The notes: generated from the sequence alone by a model not told the origin. A DNA stretch of 64,000 nt from Actinomadura sp. NBRC 104425 (GCF_030269545.1 NZ_BSTN01000001.1:265204-329203); one strand, 5' to 3'. Shown: positions 10,529 to 24,033, counted from the first letter of the stretch. Numbers and translations: made by a program.

Positions 10529-11710
10529 TCAGTACGCGATGCTCGCGGCGCGCCGCGGGTTGACGCGCACCGCACCCTTGAAGTTGCGGAAGTAGACGTC
10601 CTGCACCTGCACCACGGTGCCGCGGCGCGGCGCGGCGATCATCTTGCCGTTGCCGATGTAGAGGGCGATGTGCGAGATGTACCCGGGCGCGGTCGGGTCG
10701 TTGGCCCAGATCAGCAGGTCGCCCGGCTGCGCCTTGTCGAACGGGATCACCCAGCCGGCGCGGGCCTGGTCGGCGGCCACGCGCGGCAGGCGGATGCCGG
10801 CGCGGGCGAAGGCGTACTGCATCAGCCCCGAGCAGTCGTAGCCGCCCTCGGCCTCCGACTCGCCACCCCACACGTACGGCCAGCCCAGCCGCGACCGCGC
10901 CGCCTCGATCACGGTGCGCACCTGCCGGGCGGTCATCACCTGGCCGTTGGCGTCGGGCAGCTTCTCGGCGCTGGGGTAGTCGATCTCGGGATCGACCTCG
11001 ACGGCCTTGGCCTGCTTCGGCAGCACCTTGGCGCGCAGGTATCTGATCAGCTTGTCCGGATCGACCTTGGGCGCAGAGATCAGCAGGGCGTTGCCGGACG
11101 GCACCCCCAGCGCGCGGGCGGTGTCGTGCGAGACGACGGCGTCGACGTCGGCGATGCCCATGGTGGCGTACGCGCCGACCCGCACCTGGCTCTGCCGCTC
11201 GCTACCGCCGATGGGGACGCGGCTGCCGAGCTGCAGCCCGCCGTCGCTGCCCATGGTGAACGACACCGCCACGTCGCCCGCGGCGATGTTGCGCCACAGC
11301 GCGTCGGACTGGGCGGTGGGCTTGGGCGTGAAGTTGCGGAAGGTGGACGGGTTGACGCCCAGCAGCCCCACCCGCTTGCCCGCGACCATGGCCTGGACGG
11401 CGTCGACGACCTCGACGCCCTGCACGCCCTTGATCCGGCGGATCTTCTCGACGGTGGCGGCGGGCAGCGTGCCGGGCGCGGCCACCAGCACGTGCGGGGT
11501 CAGCCGCTTGCCGAGCGGGGCCACCTCCGCCGGCGACAGCGCGGAGTTGCCGGACGCGGCGACGTAGCGGCCGGCGATCTGGGTCTGCGGCTGCACGCCG
11601 GGGGACGCCGACGAGCCGTGGGCGAGCAGCACCGCGATGTCGGCGGCCAGTGTGGTCGCCGCCGTCACGCCGATGATCATCGGTAGCATCCGGCGGCTCG
11701 GCTCGCGCAC
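10529..11710 (-). CDS. Secreted or membrane-anchored NlpC/P60 peptidoglycan hydrolase
   Basis: 393 residues. An N-terminal hydrophobic segment (MLPMIIGVTAATTLAADIAVLLA) may be a signal anchor. Residues ~45-260 form a domain resembling the extracytoplasmic core of MacB/FtsX-type permeases (GLLGVNPSTFRNFTP, GDVAVSFTMG, DVDAVVSHDTARALGV). Residues ~270-385 are NlpC/P60: Cys in GGYDCSGLMQYAF and His in YISHIALYIGNGKMI. The position often occupied by a third polar residue near MIAAPRRG is Ala here, so the third catalytic residue is not assigned. Start GTG 11710 has AGGGAG about 8 nt upstream. It probably cleaves stem peptides in the cell wall. Short imperfect 14-nt repeats overlap the stop codon. 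Confidence 0.88.
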   Translation of the reverse strand: MREPSRRMLPMIIGVTAATTLAADIAVLLAHGSSASPGVQPQTQIAGRYVAASGNSALSPAEVAPLGKRLTPHVLVAAPGTLPAATVEKIRRIKGVQGVEVVDAVQAMVAGKRVGLLGVNPSTFRNFTPKPTAQSDALWRNIAAGDVAVSFTMGSDGGLQLGSRVPIGGSERQSQVRVGAYATMGIADVDAVVSHDTARALGVPSGNALLISAPKVDPDKLIRYLRAKVLPKQAKAVEVDPEIDYPSAEKLPDANGQVMTARQVRTVIEAARSRLGWPYVWGGESEAEGGYDCSGLMQYAFARAGIRLPRVAADQARAGWVIPFDKAQPGDLLIWANDPTAPGYISHIALYIGNGKMIAAPRRGTVVQVQDVYFRNFKGAVRVNPRRAASIAY

Positions 11711-11954
11711 CCCACCACTCCCTCGTCCTCGCCCCGATCGGCCCCAGGACCGCGACCCTGGTGACTATGGCCGATTTCACGGCCTACGTCCAGGTTCATA
11801 CCGTAACCGGCGCCACTTGCGGCGATCCGCCAGCAAATCGGCATATCCGCCCCAGCTACTCATTGGTAACACCCGGCTGAGACGAGATCAATCTCACGGT
11901 GCCACAAAATGGATCTTTCGTTCAATGAAGCCGGGCATCTGTCCCCATCCGGCC

Positions 11955-13940
<1,986 letters not shown>

Positions 13941-13970
13941 GCCACCGATCCTGCCCGATCCACCGGTACC

Positions 13971-14930
13971 TCACCCGTCCGCCCGGCCCCCGCCGGCGGG
14001 CGCGCGGCGGCGGCGGGGCAGGGGGACGCGGTCGAGGTCGCGGGCGACGACGATGTCGCCGGCGAAGCCCGCGGCGGCGGCCTGGGCCGCGAAGCGCGGC
14101 TCGTCGTCGGCGCGGTAGCGCTCGGAGAAATGGGTGAGCACCAGGCGCCGCACCCCGCCGCGGGCGGCGACCCGGCCCGCCTGCCCCGCGGTGAGATGGC
14201 CGTATTCGGCCGCCAGCGCCGCGTCCTCGTCGAGGAAGGTCGCCTCGATGACCAGCAGGTCGACGCCGTCGGCCAGCTCGAAGGCGGCGTCGCAGAGCCG
14301 GGTGTCCATGACGAACGCGACCTTCTGACCGGGCCGCCGCACGCTGCACTCCTCCAGCGTGACGGTGCGGCCGTCGCGGGTGGTGATTCGCCCCTCCTCC
14401 TGCAGGCGCCGCACGAGCGGGCCGCGCACGCCCCGGGCGGCCAACTCGGCGGGCAGCATCGTCACCCCGTCCGGCTCCTCAAGGCGGTAGCCGTAGGCCT
14501 CCACCGGGTGCGACAGGCGCCGCGCGGTGAGGGTGAACGGGCCGGCGGCGATCTCGGCGCGGTCGCCGGAGACCGGCCGTTCGCGGATCACGGCCGTGTC
14601 GACGAACGCGGTGGCGTGCCGCAGCCGCTCCCAGTAGACGGCGCCGGCGGCGGGGAACACGGCGTGCACGGGGTGCGGCACGCCGTCGCGGGCGATCCGC
14701 TGGACGATGCCCGGCACGCCCAGGCAGTGGTCGCCGTGGAAGTGGGTGACGCAGATCCACGTCACGTCGTGCGCCGAGACGCCCGCGAGGGTCATCTGCC
14801 GCTGCGTGCCCTCCCCCGGGTCGAACAGCAGGCCGTGCCCGTCCCAGCGCAGCAGATAGCCGTTGTGGTTGCGGAACCTGGTGGGCACCGCGCTCGCGGA
14901 GCCGAGGACGACGAGATCACGCGCGGACAT
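13971..14930 (-). CDS. rnz: Ribonuclease Z (tRNA 3' processing endonuclease)
   Basis: 319-residue metallo-beta-lactamase-fold enzyme that removes 3' trailers from pre-tRNAs. Zinc-binding HFHGDHCLG, the [12 protein letters not shown] segment with its conserved His, VMDTRLC and the C-terminal HFSER motif are all present, as is the N-terminal [13 protein letters not shown] of the short (bacterial) tRNase Z form. Start ATG 14930. The last ~20 residues are an Arg/Gly-rich tail not needed by the family. A neighbouring tRNA gene at 45.5 kb lacks an encoded CCA, consistent with a need for this enzyme. Confidence 0.95.
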   Translation of the reverse strand: MSARDLVVLGSASAVPTRFRNHNGYLLRWDGHGLLFDPGEGTQRQMTLAGVSAHDVTWICVTHFHGDHCLGVPGIVQRIARDGVPHPVHAVFPAAGAVYWERLRHATAFVDTAVIRERPVSGDRAEIAAGPFTLTARRLSHPVEAYGYRLEEPDGVTMLPAELAARGVRGPLVRRLQEEGRITTRDGRTVTLEECSVRRPGQKVAFVMDTRLCDAAFELADGVDLLVIEATFLDEDAALAAEYGHLTAGQAGRVAARGGVRRLVLTHFSERYRADDEPRFAAQAAAAGFAGDIVVARDLDRVPLPRRRRAPAGGGRADG

Positions 14931-15019
14931 GCCCCCATGATGGGCCCCGTCCCACTCCGGTAAGCGACTGGTTATTCTGGCGGCGACGTCGGTGACGCGA
15001 TCGGATTCGAGGAGCGCCG

Positions 15020-15496
15020 GTGGCCGCGAACAAGCGCGAGCAGATCAAGATGACGCCGCAGGAGGTCGCCGACTTCCTGGCCGCATCGTCCAAGGTGCAG
15101 GTCGCCACGGTCGGCCCGCACGGCGAACCGCACCTGGTGACGATGTTCTACGCGCTGCTCGATGACAAGATCGCCTTCACCACGTACCAGCGCTCGCAGA
15201 AGGTGCTGAACCTGCGCCGCAACCCCACCATGACGTGCCTGGTGGAGGACGGCACCCAGTACCACGAGCTGCGCGGCGCCGTGCTGTACGGCAAGGGCCG
15301 CATCATCGAGGACCCGGACGTCCGGCTGCGGGTCGGCGCGGTGGTCGCCGCCCGCATGGCCGGGCTGCCCGTGCCCGAGCCCGGTCGGCCGCTGGACGCC
15401 GACTTCGCCGCGGGCCTGGAGAAGTCGCTGGCCAAGCGCGTCGTGATCGTGATGGAGCCGGACCGGGTGGTCAGCTGGGACCACCGCAAGGCCTGA
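15020..15496 (+). CDS. Pyridoxamine-5'-phosphate-oxidase-like flavin/F420-binding protein (FDOR type)
   Basis: 158 residues with a split-barrel fold: [23 protein letters not shown] is the first strand pair, then [17 protein letters not shown] and the [14 protein letters not shown] strand. This pattern fits the actinobacterial FDOR-B group, whose members use F420, FMN or biliverdin/heme-type ligands; the cofactor cannot be told from the sequence. Start GTG 15020 is preceded by GAGGAG with good spacing. It is convergent with the mca operon. Confidence 0.85.
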   Translation: MAANKREQIKMTPQEVADFLAASSKVQVATVGPHGEPHLVTMFYALLDDKIAFTTYQRSQKVLNLRRNPTMTCLVEDGTQYHELRGAVLYGKGRIIEDPDVRLRVGAVVAARMAGLPVPEPGRPLDADFAAGLEKSLAKRVVIVMEPDRVVSWDHRKA

Positions 15497-15503
15497 CCGC
15501 GGC

Positions 15504-15535
15504 CCGCCCCCGCGCGGCGCGGCCGCCGGGGGCGG
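15504..15535. terminator. Hairpin between convergent FDOR gene and mca operon
   Basis: CCGCCCCCG and CGGGGGCGG (9 bp) around a GC-rich 14-nt loop, in the 59-bp gap between convergent genes. No U-tract; probable bidirectional terminator. Confidence 0.45.
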
Positions 15536-15555
15536 CCCGGCCGGTTCTCGCCCGC

Positions 15556-15819
15556 TCAGTCCTTGCGGGGCGCGTCCGCGGCCTTCTCGGCCTTGGCCTG
15601 CTGGGCCCGCTCCCACTCCTGCTGCTTGAGGTCCTCCTCGCGCGGCGCCTGGATGTTGCGCATCCGCTTGTTCATCGAGCGCAGCAGCAGGAACGTCGCC
15701 ACCGCCAGGGCGACGAAGAAGCCGAACCCCAGCAGACCGGGGGTGACCGTGTCGTCGTTGAGCGGAATGGCGTTGCCGAGCGCGACGGCCCGGTCGAGCG
15801 GTACGGCCAGCGGAAGCAT
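15556..15819 (-). CDS. Small single-pass membrane protein coupled to mca
   Basis: 87 residues, no known function. A short N-terminal region (VPLDRAVALGNAIPLNDD) precedes one membrane helix (PGLLGFGFFVALAVATFLLL) and a highly charged cytoplasmic-like tail (MRNIQAPREEDLKQQEWERA then Lys/Ala-rich) that may form a helix or coiled coil. Its ATG (15819) shares one base with the TGA of mca (TGATG), so translation is probably coupled. That tight coupling suggests a role linked to mycothiol-conjugate handling at the membrane, but this is inference from position alone. Confidence 0.8.
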   Translation of the reverse strand: MLPLAVPLDRAVALGNAIPLNDDTVTPGLLGFGFFVALAVATFLLLRSMNKRMRNIQAPREEDLKQQEWERAQQAKAEKAADAPRKD

Positions 15820-16778
15820 CACACAGACACCTTCTCCCGGATGCCGGCGAACAGGTCGTCCTCCGGCAGTTCGGTGTCCACCAGGGACCTGGCCAAATGG
15901 TAGTCCTCGGTCGGCCATGCCTCGCGCTGGAGGTCCAGCGGGCAGGCGAACCAGAAGCCGTTGGGGTCGATCTGGGTGGCGTGCGCCAGCAGCGCCTTGT
16001 CGCGGATCTCGAAGTAGTCGGCGCAAGGCACGCGGGTCGTGATCTCCCACTGCTGCGGCCGGTCCTCGAACCGCTCGACCCAGTCGTTGTAGGGGGACTC
16101 CAGCCCGGCGTCCTGCATCGCCCCGTGCAGGGCGAGGATGCGCTCCCGGTTGAAGGTCATGTGGTAGTAGAGCTTGAGGGGCTGCCACGGCTCGCCCGTC
16201 CCCGGGTACCGCTCGGGGTCGCCCGCCGCCTCGAACGCCTCCACCGACACCTCGTGCGTCTTGACGTGGTCGGGGTGCGGGTAGCCGCCCTTCTCGTCAT
16301 AGGTGAGGATCACGTGCGGGCGGAACTCGCGCACGGCCCGCACCAGCGGCTCGGCGGCCTTCTCCAGGGGCTCCAGCGCGAAGCAGCCCTCCGGCAGCGG
16401 GGGCGGCGGGTCGCCCTCGGGGAAGCCGGAGTCGACGAACCCCAGCCAGCGCTGGTCGACGCCCAGGATCTCGCGGGCGCGGGCCATCTCCTCCTGCCGC
16501 ACCCGGGCGATGTCCGCGCGGACCTCGGGACGCTCCATCGCCGGGTTGAGGATGTCGCCGCGCTCGCCGCCGGTGCAGGTGACCACCAGCACGTCAACGC
16601 CCTCGGCGACGTACCGGGCCATGGTGGCGGCCCCCTTGCTCGACTCGTCGTCGGGGTGGGCGTGCACGGCCATCAACCGCAGCCGGCCGCCGCCCCGGCC
16701 GGATCCGTCCGGTCGTGGGCCGCCCTGCGCGCCGTTCGGCGAGCCGGCCGGCGCGGTACCGTCGATGAGCTCGGACAC
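15819..16778 (-). CDS. mca: Mycothiol S-conjugate amidase
   Basis: 319 residues. The LmbE/MshB fold is marked by the zinc site HAHPDDES (near residue 38-45), TCTGGERGD and the [13 protein letters not shown] segment carrying the third metal ligand. Length and the C-terminal [19 protein letters not shown] favour Mca over MshB (deacetylase). Mca cleaves mycothiol conjugates of alkylating agents and antibiotics, releasing mercapturic acids for export. Start GTG 16778 has GGGAGA upstream. It overlaps by one base with the downstream small membrane protein gene and is divergent from the DUF4307 gene. Confidence 0.94.
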   Translation of the reverse strand: MSELIDGTAPAGSPNGAQGGPRPDGSGRGGGRLRLMAVHAHPDDESSKGAATMARYVAEGVDVLVVTCTGGERGDILNPAMERPEVRADIARVRQEEMARAREILGVDQRWLGFVDSGFPEGDPPPPLPEGCFALEPLEKAAEPLVRAVREFRPHVILTYDEKGGYPHPDHVKTHEVSVEAFEAAGDPERYPGTGEPWQPLKLYYHMTFNRERILALHGAMQDAGLESPYNDWVERFEDRPQQWEITTRVPCADYFEIRDKALLAHATQIDPNGFWFACPLDLQREAWPTEDYHLARSLVDTELPEDDLFAGIREKVSV

Positions 16779-16898
16779 TAGGGGTTCTCCCTCTCAGCAG
16801 CATGTTCGGGCGTTACGAGGGCCCCGGTACGGAGCACCCGCCGCGACAGATGAGAATTGTTCCTGACAACGTCCACGGATCGCACGGAGATTCCCGCC

Positions 16899-17291
16899 AT
16901 GGCCACCAGCGCGTCCCCCGCCCCCACCGCCTCCGAGCGGCCGCGCCGCGGCGGCCGGCTGGGGTACGCCGTCATCGGCGTGCTGGCCGCGGTGCTGGCC
17001 GTGGGCTGGGCCGTGGTCATGGCGAACGTGGGCCAGCCGGCGGGAATAGCGGCGCAGACCATCACCTTTTCCATAGTGAACGATTCTTCTGTTCAGATCC
17101 GGTATCAGGTGGCCAAGCCGAAGGACGCGGAGGTCCGCTGCGTTGTGAACGCCTTCGGCCCCGACTTCGGCGTGGTGGCGCACAAGGAGATCACCATCCC
17201 GCCGGGGACGTCGACGCTCGAGCGCACCGACGTCCTGCAGACGTCCCAGCGGGCCACCACCGCCCGGATCAAGGACTGCCGCAAGATCTGA
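16899..17291 (+). CDS. DUF4307 membrane protein
   Basis: 130 residues. A short basic cytoplasmic N-terminus (RPRRGGRLGY) is followed by one membrane helix (AVIGVLAAVLAVGWAVVMA) and an extracytoplasmic beta-rich domain (SIVNDSSVQIRYQVAKPKDA) with two cysteines, one in RCVVNAFG and one in KDCRKI. This is the actinobacterial DUF4307 family, commonly next to mca as here (divergent, 120 bp apart). ATG 16899 is preceded by GGAGA; an upstream in-frame start at 16857 lacks a ribosome site. Function unknown. Confidence 0.88.
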   Translation: MATSASPAPTASERPRRGGRLGYAVIGVLAAVLAVGWAVVMANVGQPAGIAAQTITFSIVNDSSVQIRYQVAKPKDAEVRCVVNAFGPDFGVVAHKEITIPPGTSTLERTDVLQTSQRATTARIKDCRKI

Positions 17292-17469
17292 GTCGCCGCG
17301 TCGGCCGCGGCCGGCGACTTCGGTTTTGGCAGATTACGTAGCCCGCCCGCAGGGAACCTTTACCCGCACACATCGCATAGGCTAGAGGTTTCACCTGGCC
17401 GCATTTCATGTCGATGTGGCGCTCTCCCCCGGGCGAGCGAGGATCGCAACATGTGGATGAGGAGTACCC

Positions 17470-17970
17470 GTGACCGAGACCCGCGCTGACAACGTCACCT
17501 GGCTCACCCAGGAGGCGTACGACCGGCTCAAGGCCGAGCTGGACCACCTGTCGGGCCCCGGCCGCATCGAGATCGCGCAGAAAATCGAGGCGGCGCGAGA
17601 GGAGGGCGACCTCCGCGAGAACGGCGGCTACCACGCGGCCAAGGAGGAGCAGGGCAAGATCGAGGCGCGGATCGTACAGCTCCAGAGCATCCTGGAGAAC
17701 GCCCGCGTCGGCGAGGCCCCGCGCACCGAGGGCGTCGTCGGTCCCGGCATGACCGTCACCGTGGCGTTCGAGGGCGACGACGAGGAGGTCACCTTCCTGC
17801 TGGCCTCCCGCGAGGAGAGCGGCGCCCCCATCGACGTGTACTCGCCCAAGTCGCCGCTCGGTGCCGCCATCCTCGGCAAGAAGGTCGGTGACAAGGCCAC
17901 CTACACGCTGCCCAACGGGCGCACCATGACCGTCGAAATCCTCGGTGCGACCGCCTACCAGGGCTCCTGA
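17470..17970 (+). CDS. greA: Transcription elongation factor GreA
   Basis: 166 residues. The N-terminal coiled coil carries the acidic tip needed for RNA polymerase transcript cleavage (EEGDLRENGGYHAAKEEQ), and the C-terminal FKBP-like domain has DVYSPKSPLGAAILGKKVGD. GreA rescues backtracked RNA polymerase through the secondary channel. The N-terminal WLTQEAYDRLKAEL and the intact DLRENGGY tip distinguish it from Rnk or from inhibitory Gfh-like proteins. GTG 17470 follows GAGGAG. A terminator lies 29 bp after the stop. Confidence 0.97.
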   Translation: MTETRADNVTWLTQEAYDRLKAELDHLSGPGRIEIAQKIEAAREEGDLRENGGYHAAKEEQGKIEARIVQLQSILENARVGEAPRTEGVVGPGMTVTVAFEGDDEEVTFLLASREESGAPIDVYSPKSPLGAAILGKKVGDKATYTLPNGRTMTVEILGATAYQGS

Positions 17971-17998
17971 CCTCCCGGCCACAGCCGACCGAGCCTCC

Positions 17999-18026
17999 GG
18001 CCCGCCGCCCGCCAGGGCGGCGGGCC
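17999..18026. terminator. Terminator between convergent greA and Lrp/AsnC gene
   Basis: A perfect 12-bp stem (17999-18010 with 18015-18026) capped by a GCCA tetraloop, 29 bp after greA. A short CCTTT follows on the plus strand. Fits a GC-rich actinomycete terminator. Confidence 0.75.
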
Positions 18027-18060
18027 CTCGCCTTTCCCCGCCCCGTCACGCCCCTTCGCC

Positions 18061-18097
18061 GACCGACCGCACAAGACCGACCGCACAAGACCGACCG
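18061..18097. repeat. 14-bp tandem repeat, about 2.6 copies
   Basis: The unit GACCGACCGCACAA is repeated exactly at 18061 and 18075, with a partial third copy to 18097. It ends 2 bp before the stop of the Lrp/AsnC gene, between the convergent greA and regulator genes. No function evident. Confidence 0.85.
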
Positions 18098-18098
18098 T

Positions 18099-18647
18099 TC
18101 ACCGGGCCCGGTTCCGGGGCGGCCGGTCGGCGGTGGGGGGTTGTGCGGGGCGGGACGGGTCGGTGCCGGCGGTGCGGGCGGCCTGGCGGACGAGCGGGAG
18201 GGTGCGGTAGGGCACCTGCGTGGCCAGGGAGATCACCGTCGAGGCGCGCTCCACCCCGCTGACGTCGACGACCAGGTCGATGACGCGCTGCAGGTCCTGG
18301 TTGCTGCGGGCGACGATGCGGCACAGCATGTCGCCCGGGCCGGTGATCGTGTGCGCCTCGATCACCTCGGGGATCGCGGCGAGCCGCTCGGCCACCGGGT
18401 CGTGCCCGCCGGGCTGGCGGATCTGCAGGGTGACGAACGCCGTCACGCCGTAGCCGAGCGCGGCCGGGTCCACATCGGGGCCGAAGCCGCGGACGACCCC
18501 GCGCCTGGCCAGGCGGTCCAGCCGCGCCTGCACGGTGCCGCGCGCCACGCCCAGGCGGCGGGACGCCTCCAGCACCCCGATGCGCGGTTCGGCGGCCAGC
18601 AGTTCGATCAACCGTCCGTCCAGGGCGTCGACGGGTTCGGCGGGCAC
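18099..18647 (-). CDS. Lrp/AsnC family transcriptional regulator
   Basis: 182 residues: an N-terminal winged helix (ALDGRLIELLAAEPRIGVLE, RLGVARGTVQARLDRLARRG) and a C-terminal RAM/ligand domain (TAFVTLQIRQPGG, VIEAHTITGPGDMLCRIVAR). Family members bind amino acids or related acids and wrap DNA as octamers. GTG 18647 is selected because GAGGAGG lies 5 nt upstream; a longer frame to 18731 has no ribosome site. It is divergent from hppD across a 122-bp gap with a repeated 17-bp motif, so tyrosine or phenylalanine catabolism is a likely target. The C-terminal tail after residue 160 is Pro/Arg-rich. Confidence 0.92.
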   Translation of the reverse strand: MPAEPVDALDGRLIELLAAEPRIGVLEASRRLGVARGTVQARLDRLARRGVVRGFGPDVDPAALGYGVTAFVTLQIRQPGGHDPVAERLAAIPEVIEAHTITGPGDMLCRIVARSNQDLQRVIDLVVDVSGVERASTVISLATQVPYRTLPLVRQAARTAGTDPSRPAQPPTADRPPRNRAR

Positions 18648-18668
18648 CGTGTCCTCCTCGTGGTCATC

Positions 18669-18718
18669 CTGTACAGATCGCCCGGACACTCCGGCGCGGC
18701 ACTGTGCAGATTGCCCAG
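18669..18718. promoter_or_regulatory. Direct-repeat operator candidate between Lrp/AsnC and hppD
   Basis: CTGTACAGATCGCCCGG at 18669-18685 and CTGTGCAGATTGCCCAG at 18702-18718 match at 14 of 17 positions and start 33 bp apart, close to three helical turns. The first includes the palindrome CTGTACAG. A spaced repeat between a regulator and its divergent neighbour is typical of Lrp/AsnC sites. Inference from position and pattern. Confidence 0.6.
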
Positions 18719-18721
18719 TGA

Positions 18722-19861
<1,140 letters not shown>

Positions 19862-19989
19862 GCCGGCCCGCCGCACAGCGCGCCGGGCGGCCGACGCGGC
19901 GGCAACGGGCGATCAGCGGCCGGTAAACATTCGCCGGTCCCGGGCGTGGTGAGGTCCGGGCGGCGGTGGCGCCAGCCCACCTTGGCGGC

Positions 19990-20679
19990 ATGACGCAACC
20001 GCCGCACGACCCCACGCCCGGGGGACGGCCGGAGGACGAGCCGTGGCGCGCCCCCGGCGAGTCCGGCGCCCAGCCGCCGCCCCGGCAGCCCCAGCCCGGC
20101 GAGCAGCCGCCTCCGTATCCCGGCGCCTACGGCGGTCGGGACGAGGTTCCCCGGTACGGCATGCCCCCGTCCCGCCACGGCCCTTCCGGAACGCCCGCGC
20201 CCCCGGCCGAACTGGCCAGCCGCTGGGCGCGGCTCGGCGCGGCCGTCGTCGACTCCCTTCTGCTCAGCATCGTGATGCTGCCGATCCTGCTGCCGCTGGT
20301 GAACTTGCGGCAGATGACCGGCCCGTCCCCGAACGCCCCGGCGATCGACCGCGGGCAGCTGGCCGCGAACCTGGCCTACCTCGCGGTCGCCTTCCTCTAC
20401 TACTGGCTGATGCACCTGCGGTTCGGGCAGACGCTCGGCAAGATGCTGCTGAGGACCAGGGTGGTGCGGGCCGACACCGGTGGCGCGATCAGCGTCGGCC
20501 AGGCCGCGGGCCGCTCGGCGTTCTTCAGCATCCTGGGCGGTTTGTGCGGCTGCGTCGGCATCGTCGACGTGGCGTGGATCCTGTGGGACGAGCGCAAGCA
20601 GGCCCTGCACGACAAGGTCGCGGGGACGGTGGTGGTCAAGGCGCCGCCCGGCTCACCCAACCCCTACGCCCGGCGCTGA
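19990..20679 (+). CDS. RDD family membrane protein
   Basis: 229 residues. A Pro/Gly-rich cytoplasmic N-terminus of about 70 residues (RQPQPGEQPPPYPGAYGG) precedes the RDD domain, whose RDD-like Arg (ASRWARLGAAVVDSLLLS) begins the first membrane helix. Helices follow at about 120-140 and 175-200, with GQTLGKMLLRTRVVRADTGG between and the closing DVAWILWDERKQALHDKVAGT. Function is not established for most members; some are implicated in ion or osmolyte tolerance. ATG 19990 is favoured over an in-frame start 24 bp upstream. Confidence 0.9.
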   Translation: MTQPPHDPTPGGRPEDEPWRAPGESGAQPPPRQPQPGEQPPPYPGAYGGRDEVPRYGMPPSRHGPSGTPAPPAELASRWARLGAAVVDSLLLSIVMLPILLPLVNLRQMTGPSPNAPAIDRGQLAANLAYLAVAFLYYWLMHLRFGQTLGKMLLRTRVVRADTGGAISVGQAAGRSAFFSILGGLCGCVGIVDVAWILWDERKQALHDKVAGTVVVKAPPGSPNPYARR

Positions 20680-20750
20680 TCGACCCCCGTCGGTAAAGCT
20701 TTTTACTGCGGATTTGCCCAGCCCGCCCGGCGGCAGGCAGGCTGGGCACC

Positions 20751-22313
<1,563 letters not shown>

Positions 22314-22319
22314 GGCCGT

Positions 22320-22337
22320 GACCGCCAAAGGGCGGTC
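22320..22337. terminator. Short hairpin after M1 paralogue 1
   Basis: GACCGCC and GGCGGTC (7 bp) around an AAAG loop, 6 bp after the stop. No U-tract. Confidence 0.35.
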
Positions 22338-22413
22338 AAGCGGCGGCAAGCACTGGGAAACCTCCGGCGCGTCGGTGCGGCGCCGCGCCGCCCCGCCGCG
22401 CACAGTGGCGTCG

Positions 22414-23838
22414 ATGAACGGGGCTTGGGTGCGCGCGACCGCGGCGACGACCGTGGCCGTCCTGCTGGTGACCTCGGGCGGCGGGGACGCGTCCGCCGCC
22501 CCCGGGGAGGATCCCGCCGACTACGGTGTGATCGGCGGTCCGGGCCTCGGCGACCCCTACTTCCCCCACGCAGGCAACGGCGGTTACGACGTCCAGCACT
22601 ACGACGTCGACCTCACCTACTCCGGCAGTAAGGGCGAGGTGGACGCCACCGTCACCGTCAACGCCCGGGCGGCGCAGCCGCTGTCGGCGTTCAGCCTGGA
22701 CTACCGCGGCCCGGCCGTCTCCTCGGTCACGGTCGAGGGCAGGCCGGCCCGCCACGAGCGCGACGGCCAGGAACTGACGGTCATCCCGGCGCGGAGGCTC
22801 TCTGCGGGGCAGACGTTCACCACGGTGGTGCGCTACGCCGGACGCCCCGGCCCGATGCCGGACGGCCCCCTCGGCACGTACGGGTGGATACCGACCCGGG
22901 ACGGCGCGGTCGTGCTGTCCCAGCCGGACGGCGCGCCGACCTGGCTGCCGGTCAACGACCATCCCAGCGACAAGGCGACCTACTCGTTCCGGATCACCGT
23001 GCCCAAGGGCCTGCGCGCGGTCGCCAACGGCAGGCCCGGCCGCGTCGTCCGCCGAGGCGGCAAGACGACCTACGAATGGGCCGAGGACTCGCCCATGGCC
23101 AGCTACCTGGCGACGGTCGCGATCGGCCGGTTCCGGATGCGGCGCGGCAGGGCGGGCCGCATCCCGGTGATCACGGCCGTCGATCCGAAGTTCCGCGGGT
23201 CGGCCGAGCGCGTGCAGCGCACCACGATCAAGGCGGTGCGCTGGGCGGAGCGGATGTTCGGCCGGTACCCGTTCGCCACGGCGGGCGCCGTCGTCGACGA
23301 CCCGGAGTTGGACTACGCGCTGGAGACCCAGGAGCGCCCGGTCTACGCCGGGTTCGTGCCGAGCGAGGAGTTCATCGTCCACGAGCTGGCGCACCAGTGG
23401 TTCGGCAACAGCGTCAGCGTGCGCAACTGGCGGGACATCTGGCTGAACGAGGGCTTCGCCACCTACGCCGAGTGGCTGTGGCGGGAGCGGAACGAGCGGG
23501 GCGGACGCCACCGCGGCACCGCCGAACAGGTGTTCCGGCGGTATTACCGGATGCCCGGCGACTCCTCGGTCTTCCGCCCGCCACCCGGGGTGCCCGGCCG
23601 CAAGGACATGTTCGGGTTCTCGGTGTACACGCGGGGGGCGATGTGCCTGCACGCGCTGCGCCGGCGGGTCGGCGACCGCGCGTTCTTCGCGATCCTGCGC
23701 GAGTGGGCGCGCACCCACCGCGACGGCAGCGCCGCCACGCCCGAGTTCGTCCGGCTGTCCGAGCGGATCTCCGGCCGCGATCTGGACGGCCTGTTCCGCG
23801 CCTGGCTGTACGGCAAGGGCAAGCCCCGCCGCTGGTGA
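22414..23838 (+). CDS. Secreted M1 family metallopeptidase (paralogue 2)
   Basis: 474 residues from ATG 22414. A cleavable signal peptide (VRATAATTVAVLLVTSGG, AxA-type site near ASAAPGE) precedes the GDPYFPHAGNGGYDVQHYDVD motif that opens all three paralogues. The zinc site HELAHQWFGNSVS with Glu in LNEGFATYAEW and the exopeptidase-like ALETQERPVYA are intact. It shares the domain order and much sequence with the genes at 20751 and 25087. No lipobox is seen, so this copy is predicted fully secreted. The last residues are basic (GKPRRW). The stop lies directly next to the remnant of an aldo/keto reductase. Confidence 0.92.
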   Translation: MNGAWVRATAATTVAVLLVTSGGGDASAAPGEDPADYGVIGGPGLGDPYFPHAGNGGYDVQHYDVDLTYSGSKGEVDATVTVNARAAQPLSAFSLDYRGPAVSSVTVEGRPARHERDGQELTVIPARRLSAGQTFTTVVRYAGRPGPMPDGPLGTYGWIPTRDGAVVLSQPDGAPTWLPVNDHPSDKATYSFRITVPKGLRAVANGRPGRVVRRGGKTTYEWAEDSPMASYLATVAIGRFRMRRGRAGRIPVITAVDPKFRGSAERVQRTTIKAVRWAERMFGRYPFATAGAVVDDPELDYALETQERPVYAGFVPSEEFIVHELAHQWFGNSVSVRNWRDIWLNEGFATYAEWLWRERNERGGRHRGTAEQVFRRYYRMPGDSSVFRPPPGVPGRKDMFGFSVYTRGAMCLHALRRRVGDRAFFAILREWARTHRDGSAATPEFVRLSERISGRDLDGLFRAWLYGKGKPRRW

Positions 23839-24033
23839 CCGCGCCGCGGGCGTCCTCGCCGTAGCCGTCGCCGGTGCCGACGAACGCGGCGCCGGCATCG
23901 AGCGCGTGGCGCAGCGCGGCCGGCGCCCGGTCCTCGTCCACCTCGCCGTACTTGCCGGGCGAAGCACCATCGCCCCGTATCCGATCGCGGGCACCCGCAG
24001 GCGTCCGAGCTCGCGCGCAGGATTCTCGGTCAT
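23839..24033 (-). pseudogene. Truncated, frameshifted aldo/keto reductase
   Basis: From ATG 24033 the minus strand reads ENPARELGRLRVPAIGYGAM, the N-terminal strand of an aldo/keto reductase. Shortly after, the frame changes and continues as PGKYGEVDEDRAPAALRHAL then DAGAAFVGTGDGYGED, equivalent to the DxxxxY catalytic region, with Gly in place of the usual Ala/Thr. The similarity stops at the end of the adjacent M1 gene. About 65 of the usual ~320 residues survive, so it is a non-functional remnant. It was probably the original partner of the divergent LysR gene. Confidence 0.75.

Noticed and set aside
11711-11950. Riboswitch or clear promoter before the NlpC/P60 gene
   Set aside because: No recognised aptamer core and no convincing -35/-10 pair was found in this 240-bp region.
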